From: Gemmatimonadales bacterium
GTDB taxonomy: Bacteria > Gemmatimonadota > Gemmatimonadetes > Gemmatimonadales > GWC2-71-9
NCBI GenBank assembly: GCA_013813145.1
Contig: JACCSE010000276.1
Coordinates: 1-10,159 of the forward strand
Direction: 5' to 3'
Length of the DNA: 10,159 bases
The notes beneath the pieces were generated by a model. The model was not told the DNA's origin. It searched no databases and saw nothing but the letters and a program-made list of their open reading frames with translations. Each line of letters begins with the position of its first letter. Positions within the stretch are counted from its first letter, which is position 1. This document shows positions 1-7,071 of this stretch, one piece after another. Position numbers and translations under genes: made by a program.

Positions 1-377
1 CAGTGGTGCCGAACGGACGTCCACTGGTGTTCGAGTGGATCGGCGCGGGGCCGGCCCGTCCGCTCGCGGTCACCTGGACCGGCGGCGAAGGACAGCGGCT
101 CGACACCCTGCGCTTCGACGGCGCCGCCCGGGCGACGACGTGGCTGGAGCCGGGCGAGTACCGCTACCGGCTGGAGGGCGGCGGCGGCGGGGCCGCGGCG
201 GTCGAAGAATATTCCGACGAGCTGCTTCCTCGTCCCGTCACTCTCGCCGCGCGCGACGCGCGGGTGGGCCGACCCGCCGGCCGCACCGCGGCCCGGGACT
301 GGCTCTGGCTCTTCGGGCTCGCGATCGCCGCGTTCGGCGGTGAATGGTTTGCGCGAAGACGCCTCGGGCTGCGCTAG
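1..377 (+). CDS. C-terminal part of a membrane-anchored protein (possibly BatA/VWA-like)
   Basis: The frame is already open at the left edge, so only the last 124 residues are visible and the true start lies outside the window. The visible part begins with a beta-rich stretch of about 80 residues, including WLEPGEYRYRL, that could be an Ig-like or other extracytoplasmic fold. A single hydrophobic helix follows near the end (WLWLFGLAIAAFGGEWF) with a basic tail, RRRLGLR. That arrangement fits a periplasmic domain with a C-terminal membrane anchor and a short positive cytoplasmic tail. Large VWA-domain or glutamine-amidotransferase-like membrane proteins often end this way, but no diagnostic domain is present here, so the family is a guess. 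The stop is 19 bases before the ATG of ftsY, so the two may be co-transcribed. Confidence 0.7.
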   Translation, partial: VVPNGRPLVFEWIGAGPARPLAVTWTGGEGQRLDTLRFDGAARATTWLEPGEYRYRLEGGGGGAAAVEEYSDELLPRPVTLAARDARVGRPAGRTAARDWLWLFGLAIAAFGGEWFARRRLGLR

Positions 378-396
378 CAGGGTGTTAGGATTCAGC

Positions 397-1323
397 ATGG
401 CAAACGGTAGACTCACCGATCGGAAGGACGGCCTCTGGGCCCGCATCAAGCGAATCGCGCTCACCGATGTGGGCGCGCTCATGCGCGGCCTCAATGCCGA
501 CGATCTGGAACGAATGGAGCGGGTGCTGATCGAGGCGGACTTCGGCGTCGCGGCCACAGTCGAGCTGACCCAGGCTCTCGAGGACGAGGTGCGCCGAGGC
601 AGGCTCAAGACCGAAGCGGACCTGAAGGAGGCACTTCAGAGCCGGCTCGCGGGCATGCTGGACGGGGCCGACCACCCGGGTGAGCTGGCGCGCGCTGGTG
701 AGGGGCCCACGGTCATCCTGCTCGTCGGGGTCAACGGGACGGGCAAGACCACCACCGCGGCCAAGCTCGCGAGCCGGCTTCAGCGCGAGGGGCGCAAGGT
801 GCTGCTGGCCGCGGCCGACACCTACCGCGCCGGGGCCGTCGCCCAGCTTCAAGTGTGGGCGTCGCGGCTCGGCATCCCCTGCGTCGCCGGCGCGCCCGGC
901 GGCGACCCGGCGGCGGTGGCCTTCGACGCCATCGACGCGGCGGTTTCCCGCGGGTTGGACACCGTCATCGTGGACACCGCGGGCCGGCTGCACACCCAGG
1001 AAGGGTTGATGGAGGAGCTGCGGAAGCTGGTGCGGGTGATCGGCCGCCGGCTCCCCGGCGCGCCGCACGAAACCCTCCTCGTACTCGACGGCACGGTCGG
1101 CCAGAACGCGGTGCAGCAGGGGCGGCTCTTCACCGAGGCGGTGGCGCCGACCGGCATCGTCGTCACCAAGCTCGACGGCAGCGCCCGCGGCGGCGCCGTC
1201 ACCGCCCTTCGCCGCGAACTCAACCTCCCCATCCGATTCATCGGCCTCGGAGAATCCCTCGACGCCCTCGAACCCTTCGACGCCAAGCGCTTCGCCGAGC
1301 ATCTGCTGGCGGAAACTGCCTAA
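397..1323 (+). CDS. ftsY: Signal recognition particle receptor FtsY
   Basis: FtsY is the membrane-associated GTPase that docks SRP-bound ribosomes at the SecYEG translocon; it forms a heterodimer with Ffh and both hydrolyse GTP. This 308-residue protein has a short N-terminal helical N domain (about 15-95) and then the NG GTPase domain. Visible motifs are the P-loop GVNGTGKTTTAAKLA (111-125), DTYRAGAVAQLQ (141-152), DTAGRLHTQEG (193-203), the guanine-specificity motif TKLDGSARGG (257-266) and the closing FIGLGESLDALEPFD (281-295). It lacks the long acidic N-terminal A domain of E. coli FtsY, which is common in shorter bacterial versions. I chose the ATG at 397 because TAGGA (386-390) lies 6 bases upstream; an in-frame start at 340 would overlap the preceding gene and add a non-conserved segment. 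A palindromic element follows the stop. Confidence 0.97.
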   Translation: MANGRLTDRKDGLWARIKRIALTDVGALMRGLNADDLERMERVLIEADFGVAATVELTQALEDEVRRGRLKTEADLKEALQSRLAGMLDGADHPGELARAGEGPTVILLVGVNGTGKTTTAAKLASRLQREGRKVLLAAADTYRAGAVAQLQVWASRLGIPCVAGAPGGDPAAVAFDAIDAAVSRGLDTVIVDTAGRLHTQEGLMEELRKLVRVIGRRLPGAPHETLLVLDGTVGQNAVQQGRLFTEAVAPTGIVVTKLDGSARGGAVTALRRELNLPIRFIGLGESLDALEPFDAKRFAEHLLAETA

Positions 1324-1334
1324 CGCGGAGATTG

Positions 1335-1453
1335 TGCGGCTGTTCACCGCGAAGGCACGAAGAGCACGAAGGTACACGAAGGAAAAAGAACAGGTTGTAT
1401 GTTGTTCTTCGTGTCCTTCGTGCTTCTTCGTGCCTTGGTGGTGAACAGCCGCA
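1335..1453. repeat. 119-bp palindromic MITE-like element between ftsY and recG
   Basis: The ends are perfect 14-base inverted repeats: TGCGGCTGTTCACC at 1335-1348 and its complement at 1440-1453. The complementarity continues inward with small indels (arms about 1335-1392 and 1403-1453) to AGAACA/TGTTCT around a 10-base loop at 1393-1402. Each arm carries three copies of the heptamer CACGAAG (left arm at 1356, 1365 and 1375) or its complement CTTCGTG (right arm at 1407, 1416 and 1426), spaced 9-10 bases. From memory, this 'caccaaggcacgaag' class recurs in intergenic regions of many environmental bacteria and is often mis-annotated as protein. There is no transposase gene and no clear target-site duplication. 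It fills most of the 151-base gap before recG and ends 21 bases before the recG ATG, so a transcript would fold into a long hairpin just upstream of recG. Confidence 0.85.
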
Positions 1454-1474
1454 GGAGCTTCGTTGAGGACTACC

Positions 1475-3583
1475 ATGCCAACCCCCCACTCGCCTAAAAC
1501 AGAACGCCGAGAGTCCGGCGCGGTTCGGCTGGACACGGCGGTGCAGTTTCTGAAAGGGATCGGGGAGCGAAGAGCGGAGCAGTTAGGGCGGCTGGGGATT
1601 CGGACGGCGCGCGACCTGCTCTGGCACTTGCCGCACCGGTACGTGGATGCATCCAGCGTCACTCCGCTGGTGCGCGCGGAGGTGGGGCAGGAGGTGGCGT
1701 GCGTCGGCCAGGTGGTCGCCAAGGGCGTGCTGCCGACCCGGAAAGGGCTCCGGATCTTCCACGCCGTGCTGCGCGACGACAGTGGCGTGCTCGAGTGCGT
1801 GTGGCCGGGGCAGGCGTTTCTCGACCGCAGCATCGCCGTGGGCCAGACCCTCCTCGTCTCTGGCCCCGTGCGTTTCTACCACGGGCGCCAGCTCGCCCCG
1901 CGCGAGTTTGTCATCCTCGCGGACGCGGATGGTGACTCGGACCCGCTCGCCTCCGGCAAGGTGCTCCCGGTGTATCCCGCCACCGAAGGCTTGAGCCACA
2001 AAGTTCTCCGGGGGCTCATCGAGCGCCATCTCGATGCGCTCATCGCGCTCTCGGACGACGTCCTGCCGGAGCCGTTCCGCCGGGCCGCCGGGCTCCGGCC
2101 GCTGGCCGAAGCGCTCCGGGCGGTCCACCGTCCGGAGTCGGCGGAGGACGCGGAGCGGGGACGCCGGCGACTCGCCTTCGACGAGCTCCTCGATCTCCAG
2201 CTCATGCTGATCCGGGCCCGGGCCATCGCCAAACGGCAGCGAAGCGGCGTGGCTTTCGAGATCAAGCGCGACCTCACCAGCCGGCTCCGCGAGCATCTTC
2301 CCTGGGAACTGACCGGCGACCAGCAGCGCGCGCTCCGGGAGATCACCGCCGACATGACCTCGGCCGAACGGATGCACCGGCTGCTGATGGGCGACGTCGG
2401 CACCGGCAAGACCGTCGTGGCGCTGTTCGCCATGCTGCTGGCCGCCGAGAACGACTTCCAGGCCGCGCTCATGGCCCCCACCGAGCTCCTCGCCGAGCAG
2501 CATGCCGCCACGCTGGAATGGCTGCTCGCCCCGCTCGAGATCCGGCCCGAGCTGCTGCTTGGCCGCCAGACCGCGAGTGAAAAGGCGGCCGTCCGGGCCC
2601 GGCTTGCGTCGGGACAGGCGCGGCTCGCGGTCGGCACCCATGCGCTGATGCAGGAGAGCGTCTCCTTCCGCCGCCTGGGGCTGGTGGTGATCGATGAGCA
2701 GCACCGCTTCGGCGTGGAGCAGCGCGCCGCGCTCATCGGCAAGGGAGCGGCGCCCGACGTGCTCCTGCTCACTGCCACTCCCATTCCCCGCTCCCTGGCG
2801 CTTACCCTCTACGGCGATCTCGACGTCTCCACCCTCCGCCAGCGCCCGCCCGGCCGGGGCTTGGTCCGCACCGCCGTTCGCCTGGCAAGCCAGCGCGAGC
2901 GGGTGCTGGAGTTCGTGCGCCGCGAGTGTTCCGGGGAGCGCCAGGCGTACGTCGTCCTGCCGGTGATCGAGGAATCGGAGCGGGCCGATCTCCGGGCGGC
3001 GACGACGATGTCGCAGGCCCTCCAGGCGCGCTGGCCCGAGCTCCGGGTCGGACTGGTGCACGGCCGGCTCAAACCGGATGAGCGGGAAGGGGTGATGCGC
3101 CGCTTCCGCGCGGGTGAGATCCAGGTGCTGGTCGCGACCACGGTCATCGAAGTCGGCATCGACGTGCCCAACGCCACGATCATGCTCATCGAGCACCCGG
3201 AGCGGTTCGGGCTGGCGCAGCTCCACCAGTTGAGAGGACGGGTCGGCCGTGGTGAGGGTGAGAGCTACTGCATCCTGCTCTCCGATGCCCCAGCGCCCGA
3301 CCGGCTCCACGCCTTCGCCGCCACCGCCGACGGGTTCCGCATCGCGGAGCTGGACCTGGAGGAGCGGGGCATGGGCGACTTGATCGGCGCGCGACAATCC
3401 GGAGGCTTCGAGGTCCGTCACGCGCGGCTTCCGGCCGACGCCGACCTGCTGGGCCAGGCGCGAGAGCTGGCACTGAAGCTGATCGGCGCCGACCCCGCCC
3501 TCCAGCGCGCCGAGCACCAGCGGCTGAGAGAGCGGGCGGTGGCGCGGTTTCCGCGGGCGGTGGAATTGTTTCGGGTGGGGTAG
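1475..3583 (+). CDS. recG: ATP-dependent DNA helicase RecG
   Basis: RecG is a cytoplasmic superfamily 2 translocase that regresses stalled forks and drives branch migration of Holliday junctions and R-/D-loops. The 702-residue length is close to the E. coli protein. An N-terminal helical region and the OB-fold wedge domain (about 65-150, starting VGQEVACVGQVV) precede the helicase core. Core motifs: Walker A GDVGTGKT (306-313), APTELLAEQH (334-343), Walker B in the RecG form DEQHRFG (407-413), TATPIPRS (433-440), VHGRLKPDER (528-537), VLVATTVIEVGIDVPN (551-566) and the arginine-finger block QLRGRVGRG (585-593). The C-terminal region has the LEERGMGDLIGARQSG stretch (628-643) typical of RecG. 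ATG 1475 is preceded by GAGGA (1465-1469) with 5 bases of spacing; a TTG at 1463 in the same frame would add four residues and lacks that spacing. Confidence 0.97.
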   Translation: MPTPHSPKTERRESGAVRLDTAVQFLKGIGERRAEQLGRLGIRTARDLLWHLPHRYVDASSVTPLVRAEVGQEVACVGQVVAKGVLPTRKGLRIFHAVLRDDSGVLECVWPGQAFLDRSIAVGQTLLVSGPVRFYHGRQLAPREFVILADADGDSDPLASGKVLPVYPATEGLSHKVLRGLIERHLDALIALSDDVLPEPFRRAAGLRPLAEALRAVHRPESAEDAERGRRRLAFDELLDLQLMLIRARAIAKRQRSGVAFEIKRDLTSRLREHLPWELTGDQQRALREITADMTSAERMHRLLMGDVGTGKTVVALFAMLLAAENDFQAALMAPTELLAEQHAATLEWLLAPLEIRPELLLGRQTASEKAAVRARLASGQARLAVGTHALMQESVSFRRLGLVVIDEQHRFGVEQRAALIGKGAAPDVLLLTATPIPRSLALTLYGDLDVSTLRQRPPGRGLVRTAVRLASQRERVLEFVRRECSGERQAYVVLPVIEESERADLRAATTMSQALQARWPELRVGLVHGRLKPDEREGVMRRFRAGEIQVLVATTVIEVGIDVPNATIMLIEHPERFGLAQLHQLRGRVGRGEGESYCILLSDAPAPDRLHAFAATADGFRIAELDLEERGMGDLIGARQSGGFEVRHARLPADADLLGQARELALKLIGADPALQRAEHQRLRERAVARFPRAVELFRVG

Positions 3584-3667
3584 TCAGCCGTCGCCAGGAC
3601 CTCTTGAGATCCGCTTGACGGCCGGCCGATATACGTGGATCGTCGGGTACTCATAGACTACCAGCTC

Positions 3668-3681
3668 AGGAGCTCCCCATG
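3668..3681 (+). promoter_or_regulatory. Shine-Dalgarno and ATG facing the wrong frame upstream of the Kelch gene
   Basis: AGGAG (3668-3672) lies 6 bases before ATG 3679, an ideal arrangement. That ATG, however, opens frame 1, which does not encode a signal peptide. The lipoprotein signal is in the next frame and begins at ATG 3692, directly after an in-frame TGA (3689-3691) and 19 bases from the SD. Either initiation at 3692 is inefficient or coupled, or a second small indel separates the original start from the signal peptide. The 95 bases between recG and ATG 3679 otherwise show only a weak promoter-like pair (TTGAGA at 3604, GATATA at 3628) that I do not call. Confidence 0.4.
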
Positions 3682-3691
3682 TCCCCCGTGA

Positions 3692-4778
3692 ATGACCGCT
3701 CACTTCCGGATCGCCTTCGGCCGGGGCCGGGCTTCCCGCATTCGCTTCGCGAGCCTGGCGACGCTCGCTCTCCACTCTTTACTCCTCTTACTCCTCGCAT
3801 CGTGCAGCGACACCGCGACCCAACCTGGGACCCCCGAAGTCCCCGCGCCGAGCCCCGAGCTCGCTGTCGCTTCGAATACTTGGGTCTCGCGGGCGAATAT
3901 GCCCGGCATAGAGGCGGGAACTGCTCACGACCGCGGTCGTGCCGAACGGGTCGGGCCAATCCATCCTTTACGCCATCGGCGGGCGCGCCCTCACCGGTGG
4001 AAGTCTGGGGAAGGTCCAGGCCTATAACGTTGCCACCAATACATGGACCACCAAGGCGTCACTGCCCATCGCGGCGTACTTGACCAACGGAGCCGGGGTG
4101 ATCGGCGGGAAAATCTACGTCTCCGGCGGGGTGACGAGGGACAAGTTTTTCCGCCGTGAATTGCATGTGTACGATCCGGCCACCAACGCATGGACCCGGA
4201 AGCGCGACATGCCCGACGGCACTTGGGGAGGCGTGACAGGCGTCAGCGGCGAGAAGCTGTATGTCCTCACTTGCGGCGATAGGGAGGAGGACTGCTACGT
4301 CAACTCCGGACCGTTGTTCCTCTACCGCTACGACCCCGCCACGGACCAGTGGACGTTCCTTTCGTTTTCCCCGCCCCAGACGCGACACCCGATGGGCGGT
4401 TTTATCGGGGGGAGGTTCTATGTCACTGGAGACGACACTCCCACGGGCGATGGTACCGCCTTCCACGTGTACGATCCGGCAACGAACCAGTGGACGCCAA
4501 AGGCGCCTCTTCCTCGGGGACGTTGGTCTGGCGCCGGCGTGACGCTGGGCGCCAAACTGTACGTGATCGGTGGCTCTGAACGCTACCCGGATGGGTCCGA
4601 AAGGCAGGTCCGTAGCATGATCGCGTACGACCCTGCCAGCGATACGTGGAGCGCAAAAGCCTCGATGCCAACGGTTCGCCCTGGGCTTGCAGCGAGCCGC
4701 GTTGTTTTCGAGGGCCAGCCGCGCATCGAGGTGGTCGGTGGGAGCCGCCCTGGGAACAACATTCAGTACACGCCGTAG
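3692..4778 (+). pseudogene. Secreted Kelch-repeat propeller lipoprotein, frame broken near residue 73
   Basis: The 5' part (3692-3910) encodes a basic n-region, a leucine-rich core and a clean lipobox LASC (Cys38), then a Pro-rich linker and the first Kelch strand NTWVSRANMPGI. Kelch sequence then resumes one base later, from about 3912, as RRELLTTAVVPNGSGQS and runs to the stop at 4778. That frame has a TAG at 3909-3911, so the crossover must lie right after it. The joined product would be about 361 residues. The 3' frame carries about five Kelch repeats, recognised by YNVATNTW, YDPATNAW, YDPATDQW, YDPATNQW and YDPASDTW each followed by Gly-rich strands such as YAIGG and YVIGG. Kelch propellers are binding scaffolds; the partner is unknown. 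If expressed it would be an exported, lipid-anchored protein. The change looks like one extra base, either a real frameshift or an assembly error. The start is also uncertain, because the best SD faces another frame. It looks somewhat less GC-rich than its neighbours. Confidence 0.75.
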
Positions 4779-4812
4779 CGAGCCCCCCGTATGCGTCGCG
4801 ATGCCGGCGATT

Positions 4813-4878
4813 GTCATCCTGAGCGAAGCGAAGGAGCCATGACCCGGCCTATGGCTCCTTCGCTTCGCTCAGGACGAC
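4813..4878. repeat. Palindromic REP-like repeat in a convergent gap, possible bidirectional terminator
   Basis: Two 28-base arms (4813-4840 and 4851-4878) are complementary with one mismatch around the 10-base loop GACCCGGCCT. The arm core is TCATCCTGAGCGAAGCGAAG, a palindromic intergenic motif that I recall from many unrelated bacteria. The element sits between the stop of the Kelch gene (4778) and the stop of the minus-strand lipoprotein gene (4908), so it would form a strong hairpin in transcripts from either side. No U-tract follows it, so any terminator role would not be the classic intrinsic type. The rest of this 129-base gap shows nothing else. Confidence 0.9.
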
Positions 4879-4907
4879 ATTTGTGGATGACACTGAGCGA
4901 GGTATCC

Positions 4908-6290
4908 CTACCGTTCACGCTGATATGGTTTTGCCCTGGTCTCTGATACCGTAGCCCTGAGGCTGACCGCCGTGCCCGCCGCCCGGGTCAGATCGCCCGC
5001 GGCCGCCGCGGCGCGGAGACCTGCCAGCCGCGCGTCGATGGCCTGCAGCTCTTCGAGGCTGACGTCGCGGGCTACTCGGTCACGGATCCATTTGAGGGTG
5101 GCAGCGTCGCCGAGCACTCCACCCTGGTCACCCGCGGCGGCATCCACCACGAGCTGGCGCGCCCACAGGTCCAGCAGGTCGAGGTCGGTCTCCGCCGCCG
5201 TGCGGTGGCGGAGCTGGAGGTCGAGGCTGGCTCGCGCGACGTCGATCGTCGCTTGGCGTGCCGCCTCGGCGGTGCGGGCTTCGACCGCTCCCGTCAGCTC
5301 CTCGAGCGCCGCGTCCATCTGGGCCTCGAGCAGCGGGGGCACTTCGCCGCTTCGGTAGTCCTTCCAGGCGGCGTTCATCTCCTCATAGGTCGTCCGCACC
5401 GTATTCCACTGTCCGGTTTGCGCCGCGGCGAAGATGTCCGCCGCGCCGGCGTACAAGGTCTCCAGCTCTTTCGGGGGCAACCCGGGAAGTGCGTCGGTGG
5501 GGACCACGAGGGCGACGGCCTCGAGATCCGCGCCGGAGCCGGTTGTGAACTCCCCGTATCCGGGGGCGAAGGTCTTGGCTTCGAAGGTCCCGTCCAGGTG
5601 CAGTTCCGTGACCGAAATCGCGCCGGAGACGGGACCGGTCGGGCCATCCACCGTCAGACCGATCGACTGGACGGTGACTTCCTCGAAAACCAGTCCGCAG
5701 ACGTTCTCCGGCCGGTACACGTCCCCCACTCTTGGATCGGCGGGCATGATCATCGCCACGGGTCCGTCGCGCCCGGCCAGCCAGGTGCCCTCGGTGTCGG
5801 CGACGAGCCCATCCTCGTAGTTGAAGACGTCCTCTCCGAAATACCAGGCGGCCCCGCCGTCGTCCTGAGCGTAGAAGTCCAGCGCGACCTCGTGGAGGCG
5901 TCCGTCCAGAAACGCGACGTACTGCGAGACCAGCGTTTCCACTGGGCCGCCGTCCAGATCGATCGTCCGGGTATCCGAGAGCAGCGTGACCTCGGCCCGG
6001 AACGGAAGGCCTTCTGCCTTGCCAAGCATCACCACCCGGAACTGGCTGGAGATCGGGAAGAGCGGGTTCGCGACGTTCGTGGGATTGGAGAAGGAGGGGG
6101 TCGCCAAGTCCACGCGTAGACTTTCGGGCGCGGTGGGCAACCCCGCGCAGCTGGAGTCGGCGCCGGGCGTGCCGCCGCCGAGACTGGGATCAGTGAGGCT
6201 GGCCGTGGTCGATTTGCTGTCGGCACAGCCCAGAGTGACGGCCGTCCAGGCCGCCAGGATGCCGCTAGGAGCGATGCAGCGCTTGGTCAT
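4908..6290 (-). CDS. Putative lipoprotein: beta-rich N-terminal domain plus helical C-terminal domain
   Basis: The function is not known to me. The 460-residue product has an N-terminal export signal with a lipobox-like TLGC (Cys22), then a low-complexity Ser/Thr/Gly linker to about residue 50. Residues about 65-260 look beta-rich and include NPLFPISSQFRV, DFYAQDDGGAAWYFGEDV (138-155), MIMPADPRVGDVYRPE (180-195) and FAPGYGEF (241-248). I recall this pattern (YAQD...WYFGED...MPA.P..GD.YR) from secreted proteins of many bacteria that carry no assigned function. Residues about 270-460 are predominantly alanine- and leucine-rich helices with acidic and basic heptad-like spacing, possibly a separate helical bundle. 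ATG 6290 is preceded by GGAGGA (6295-6300) with 4 bases of spacing, a strong start. The gene lies 89 bases downstream of the PAP2 remnant and is last in the minus-strand block; a palindromic repeat follows its stop. Confidence 0.85.
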   Translation of the reverse strand: MTKRCIAPSGILAAWTAVTLGCADSKSTTASLTDPSLGGGTPGADSSCAGLPTAPESLRVDLATPSFSNPTNVANPLFPISSQFRVVMLGKAEGLPFRAEVTLLSDTRTIDLDGGPVETLVSQYVAFLDGRLHEVALDFYAQDDGGAAWYFGEDVFNYEDGLVADTEGTWLAGRDGPVAMIMPADPRVGDVYRPENVCGLVFEEVTVQSIGLTVDGPTGPVSGAISVTELHLDGTFEAKTFAPGYGEFTTGSGADLEAVALVVPTDALPGLPPKELETLYAGAADIFAAAQTGQWNTVRTTYEEMNAAWKDYRSGEVPPLLEAQMDAALEELTGAVEARTAEAARQATIDVARASLDLQLRHRTAAETDLDLLDLWARQLVVDAAAGDQGGVLGDAATLKWIRDRVARDVSLEELQAIDARLAGLRAAAAAGDLTRAAGTAVSLRATVSETRAKPYQRER

Positions 6291-6379
6291 TTCGTCCTCC
6301 GCCGTCTGCTGGAAGGTGGTGAATTAGGTACGCCCTAGAGGGAGCAGATCACGAAGCCGGCTGTGACAAGGGGATTTTC

Positions 6380-6948
6380 TCAGAACTCGAGCGCAGCGGC
6401 GGTGCCATCCGGGCGAACGATGAGCGAGCCTCGGCCCCGCGCGAGCCATCGCGCGCTGAGGTGGCCGGCGAGTGCCCCGGCGAACACGTCCGAGATCCAG
6501 TGTCGGTCGTCGTTCAAGCGGGCCATGCCGGTGAGCCCGGCGATTCCGTACAAGGCCGCGTCCGACCACATGTCCGGGGTCTCGTCCGCGAGGGCCGTGG
6601 CCACCGCGAAGGCGACGGCCGTATGCCCCGACGGGAACGAGTTCCACCCGCTGAACGGCCGGAACTCGTCGGCGTCGCCGTCCCCGCTCGGCCGCCGACG
6701 GCCGACCGCGAGTTTGAGGGCGGTGACGATTCCGCCGCTCGACTCGCATCGGTTCGGTGCTCGAGGACCTCGCCGCGCAGTCCCAGGTCGCCCAAAAAGC
6801 TCGCCATCAGGATGAGCCCCGCCGCCCCGGCGGTCTCTTCCGACAGGAGCGGGCGAGGGTGGGCTGGTGCCTGTGCCGCGAGCTCGGTGGAGCGCGGAAG
6901 CGGCGCCAGGGCGACCAGAAGCGACAGGACGAATCCGCGAGTACGCAC
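6380..6948 (-). pseudogene. PAP2-family phosphatase, frameshifted and apparently shortened
   Basis: PAP2 enzymes hydrolyse membrane lipid phosphates or diphosphates, for example phosphatidate or undecaprenyl diphosphate, at the outer face of the inner membrane. From GTG 6948 the first frame gives a signal-like N-terminus and about 70 residues, to HRTDASR. The PAP2 core then appears in another frame from about 6739. It holds all three signature motifs: KLAVGRRRP (KxxxxxxRP), the PSGH of SFPSGHTAVAF, and RLNDDRHWISD (RxxxxxHxxxD), and ends at the stop at 6380. The joined length of about 189 residues is short for the family, and the transmembrane segments normally found between the N-terminus and the first motif seem to be missing. 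This fits a deletion of a number of bases not divisible by three better than a single-base error. The catalytic residues are intact but cannot be read from the gene's own start. The 123-base gap upstream holds only a weak GC-rich hairpin (about 6978-7000). Confidence 0.75.
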
Positions 6949-7071
6949 GGGCGGGCCCGGATGAGGGGTGGGCGAGACAGGCAGCCTTCCCGGGAGCCTG
7001 CGAACCGACTGTTTGTGACGGGGAGATGTGAGGCGGGGGCTACGAGCGCGATCCGTTGCGCAGGTGTGGCG

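Noticed and set aside
340..396. Upstream in-frame ftsY start at 340
   Set aside because: It would overlap the preceding gene by 38 bases and has no SD; the ATG at 397 has TAGGA at ideal spacing.
1335..1453. CRISPR-like array, because of the repeated CACGAAG units
   Set aside because: The units are 7 bases at 9-10 base spacing, with no spacers, and are mirrored in an inverted arm; it is a palindrome.
385..1833. Long minus-strand open frame of 482 codons across ftsY, the palindrome and the start of recG
   Set aside because: It is antisense to two clear genes; the readable KKHEGHEE-type segment is just the palindromic repeat translated, a known source of false proteins.
1583..3517. Long minus-strand open frame of 644 codons opposite recG
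   Set aside because: RecG motifs are unambiguous on the plus strand; antisense frames stay open by chance in GC-rich coding sequence.
3604..3633. Promoter TTGAGA-18-GATATA upstream of the Kelch gene
   Set aside because: The -10 matches the consensus at only three of six positions; not distinguishable from chance.
5205..6119. Plus-strand open frame of 304 codons opposite the two-domain lipoprotein
   Set aside because: The minus frame has a strong SD, signal peptide and coherent domains; the plus frame has none.
6978..7000. Hairpin CAGGC...GCCTG as a terminator after the 152-residue gene
   Set aside because: Only five pairs close a loop of 13 bases and no U-tract follows; too weak to call in GC-rich DNA.
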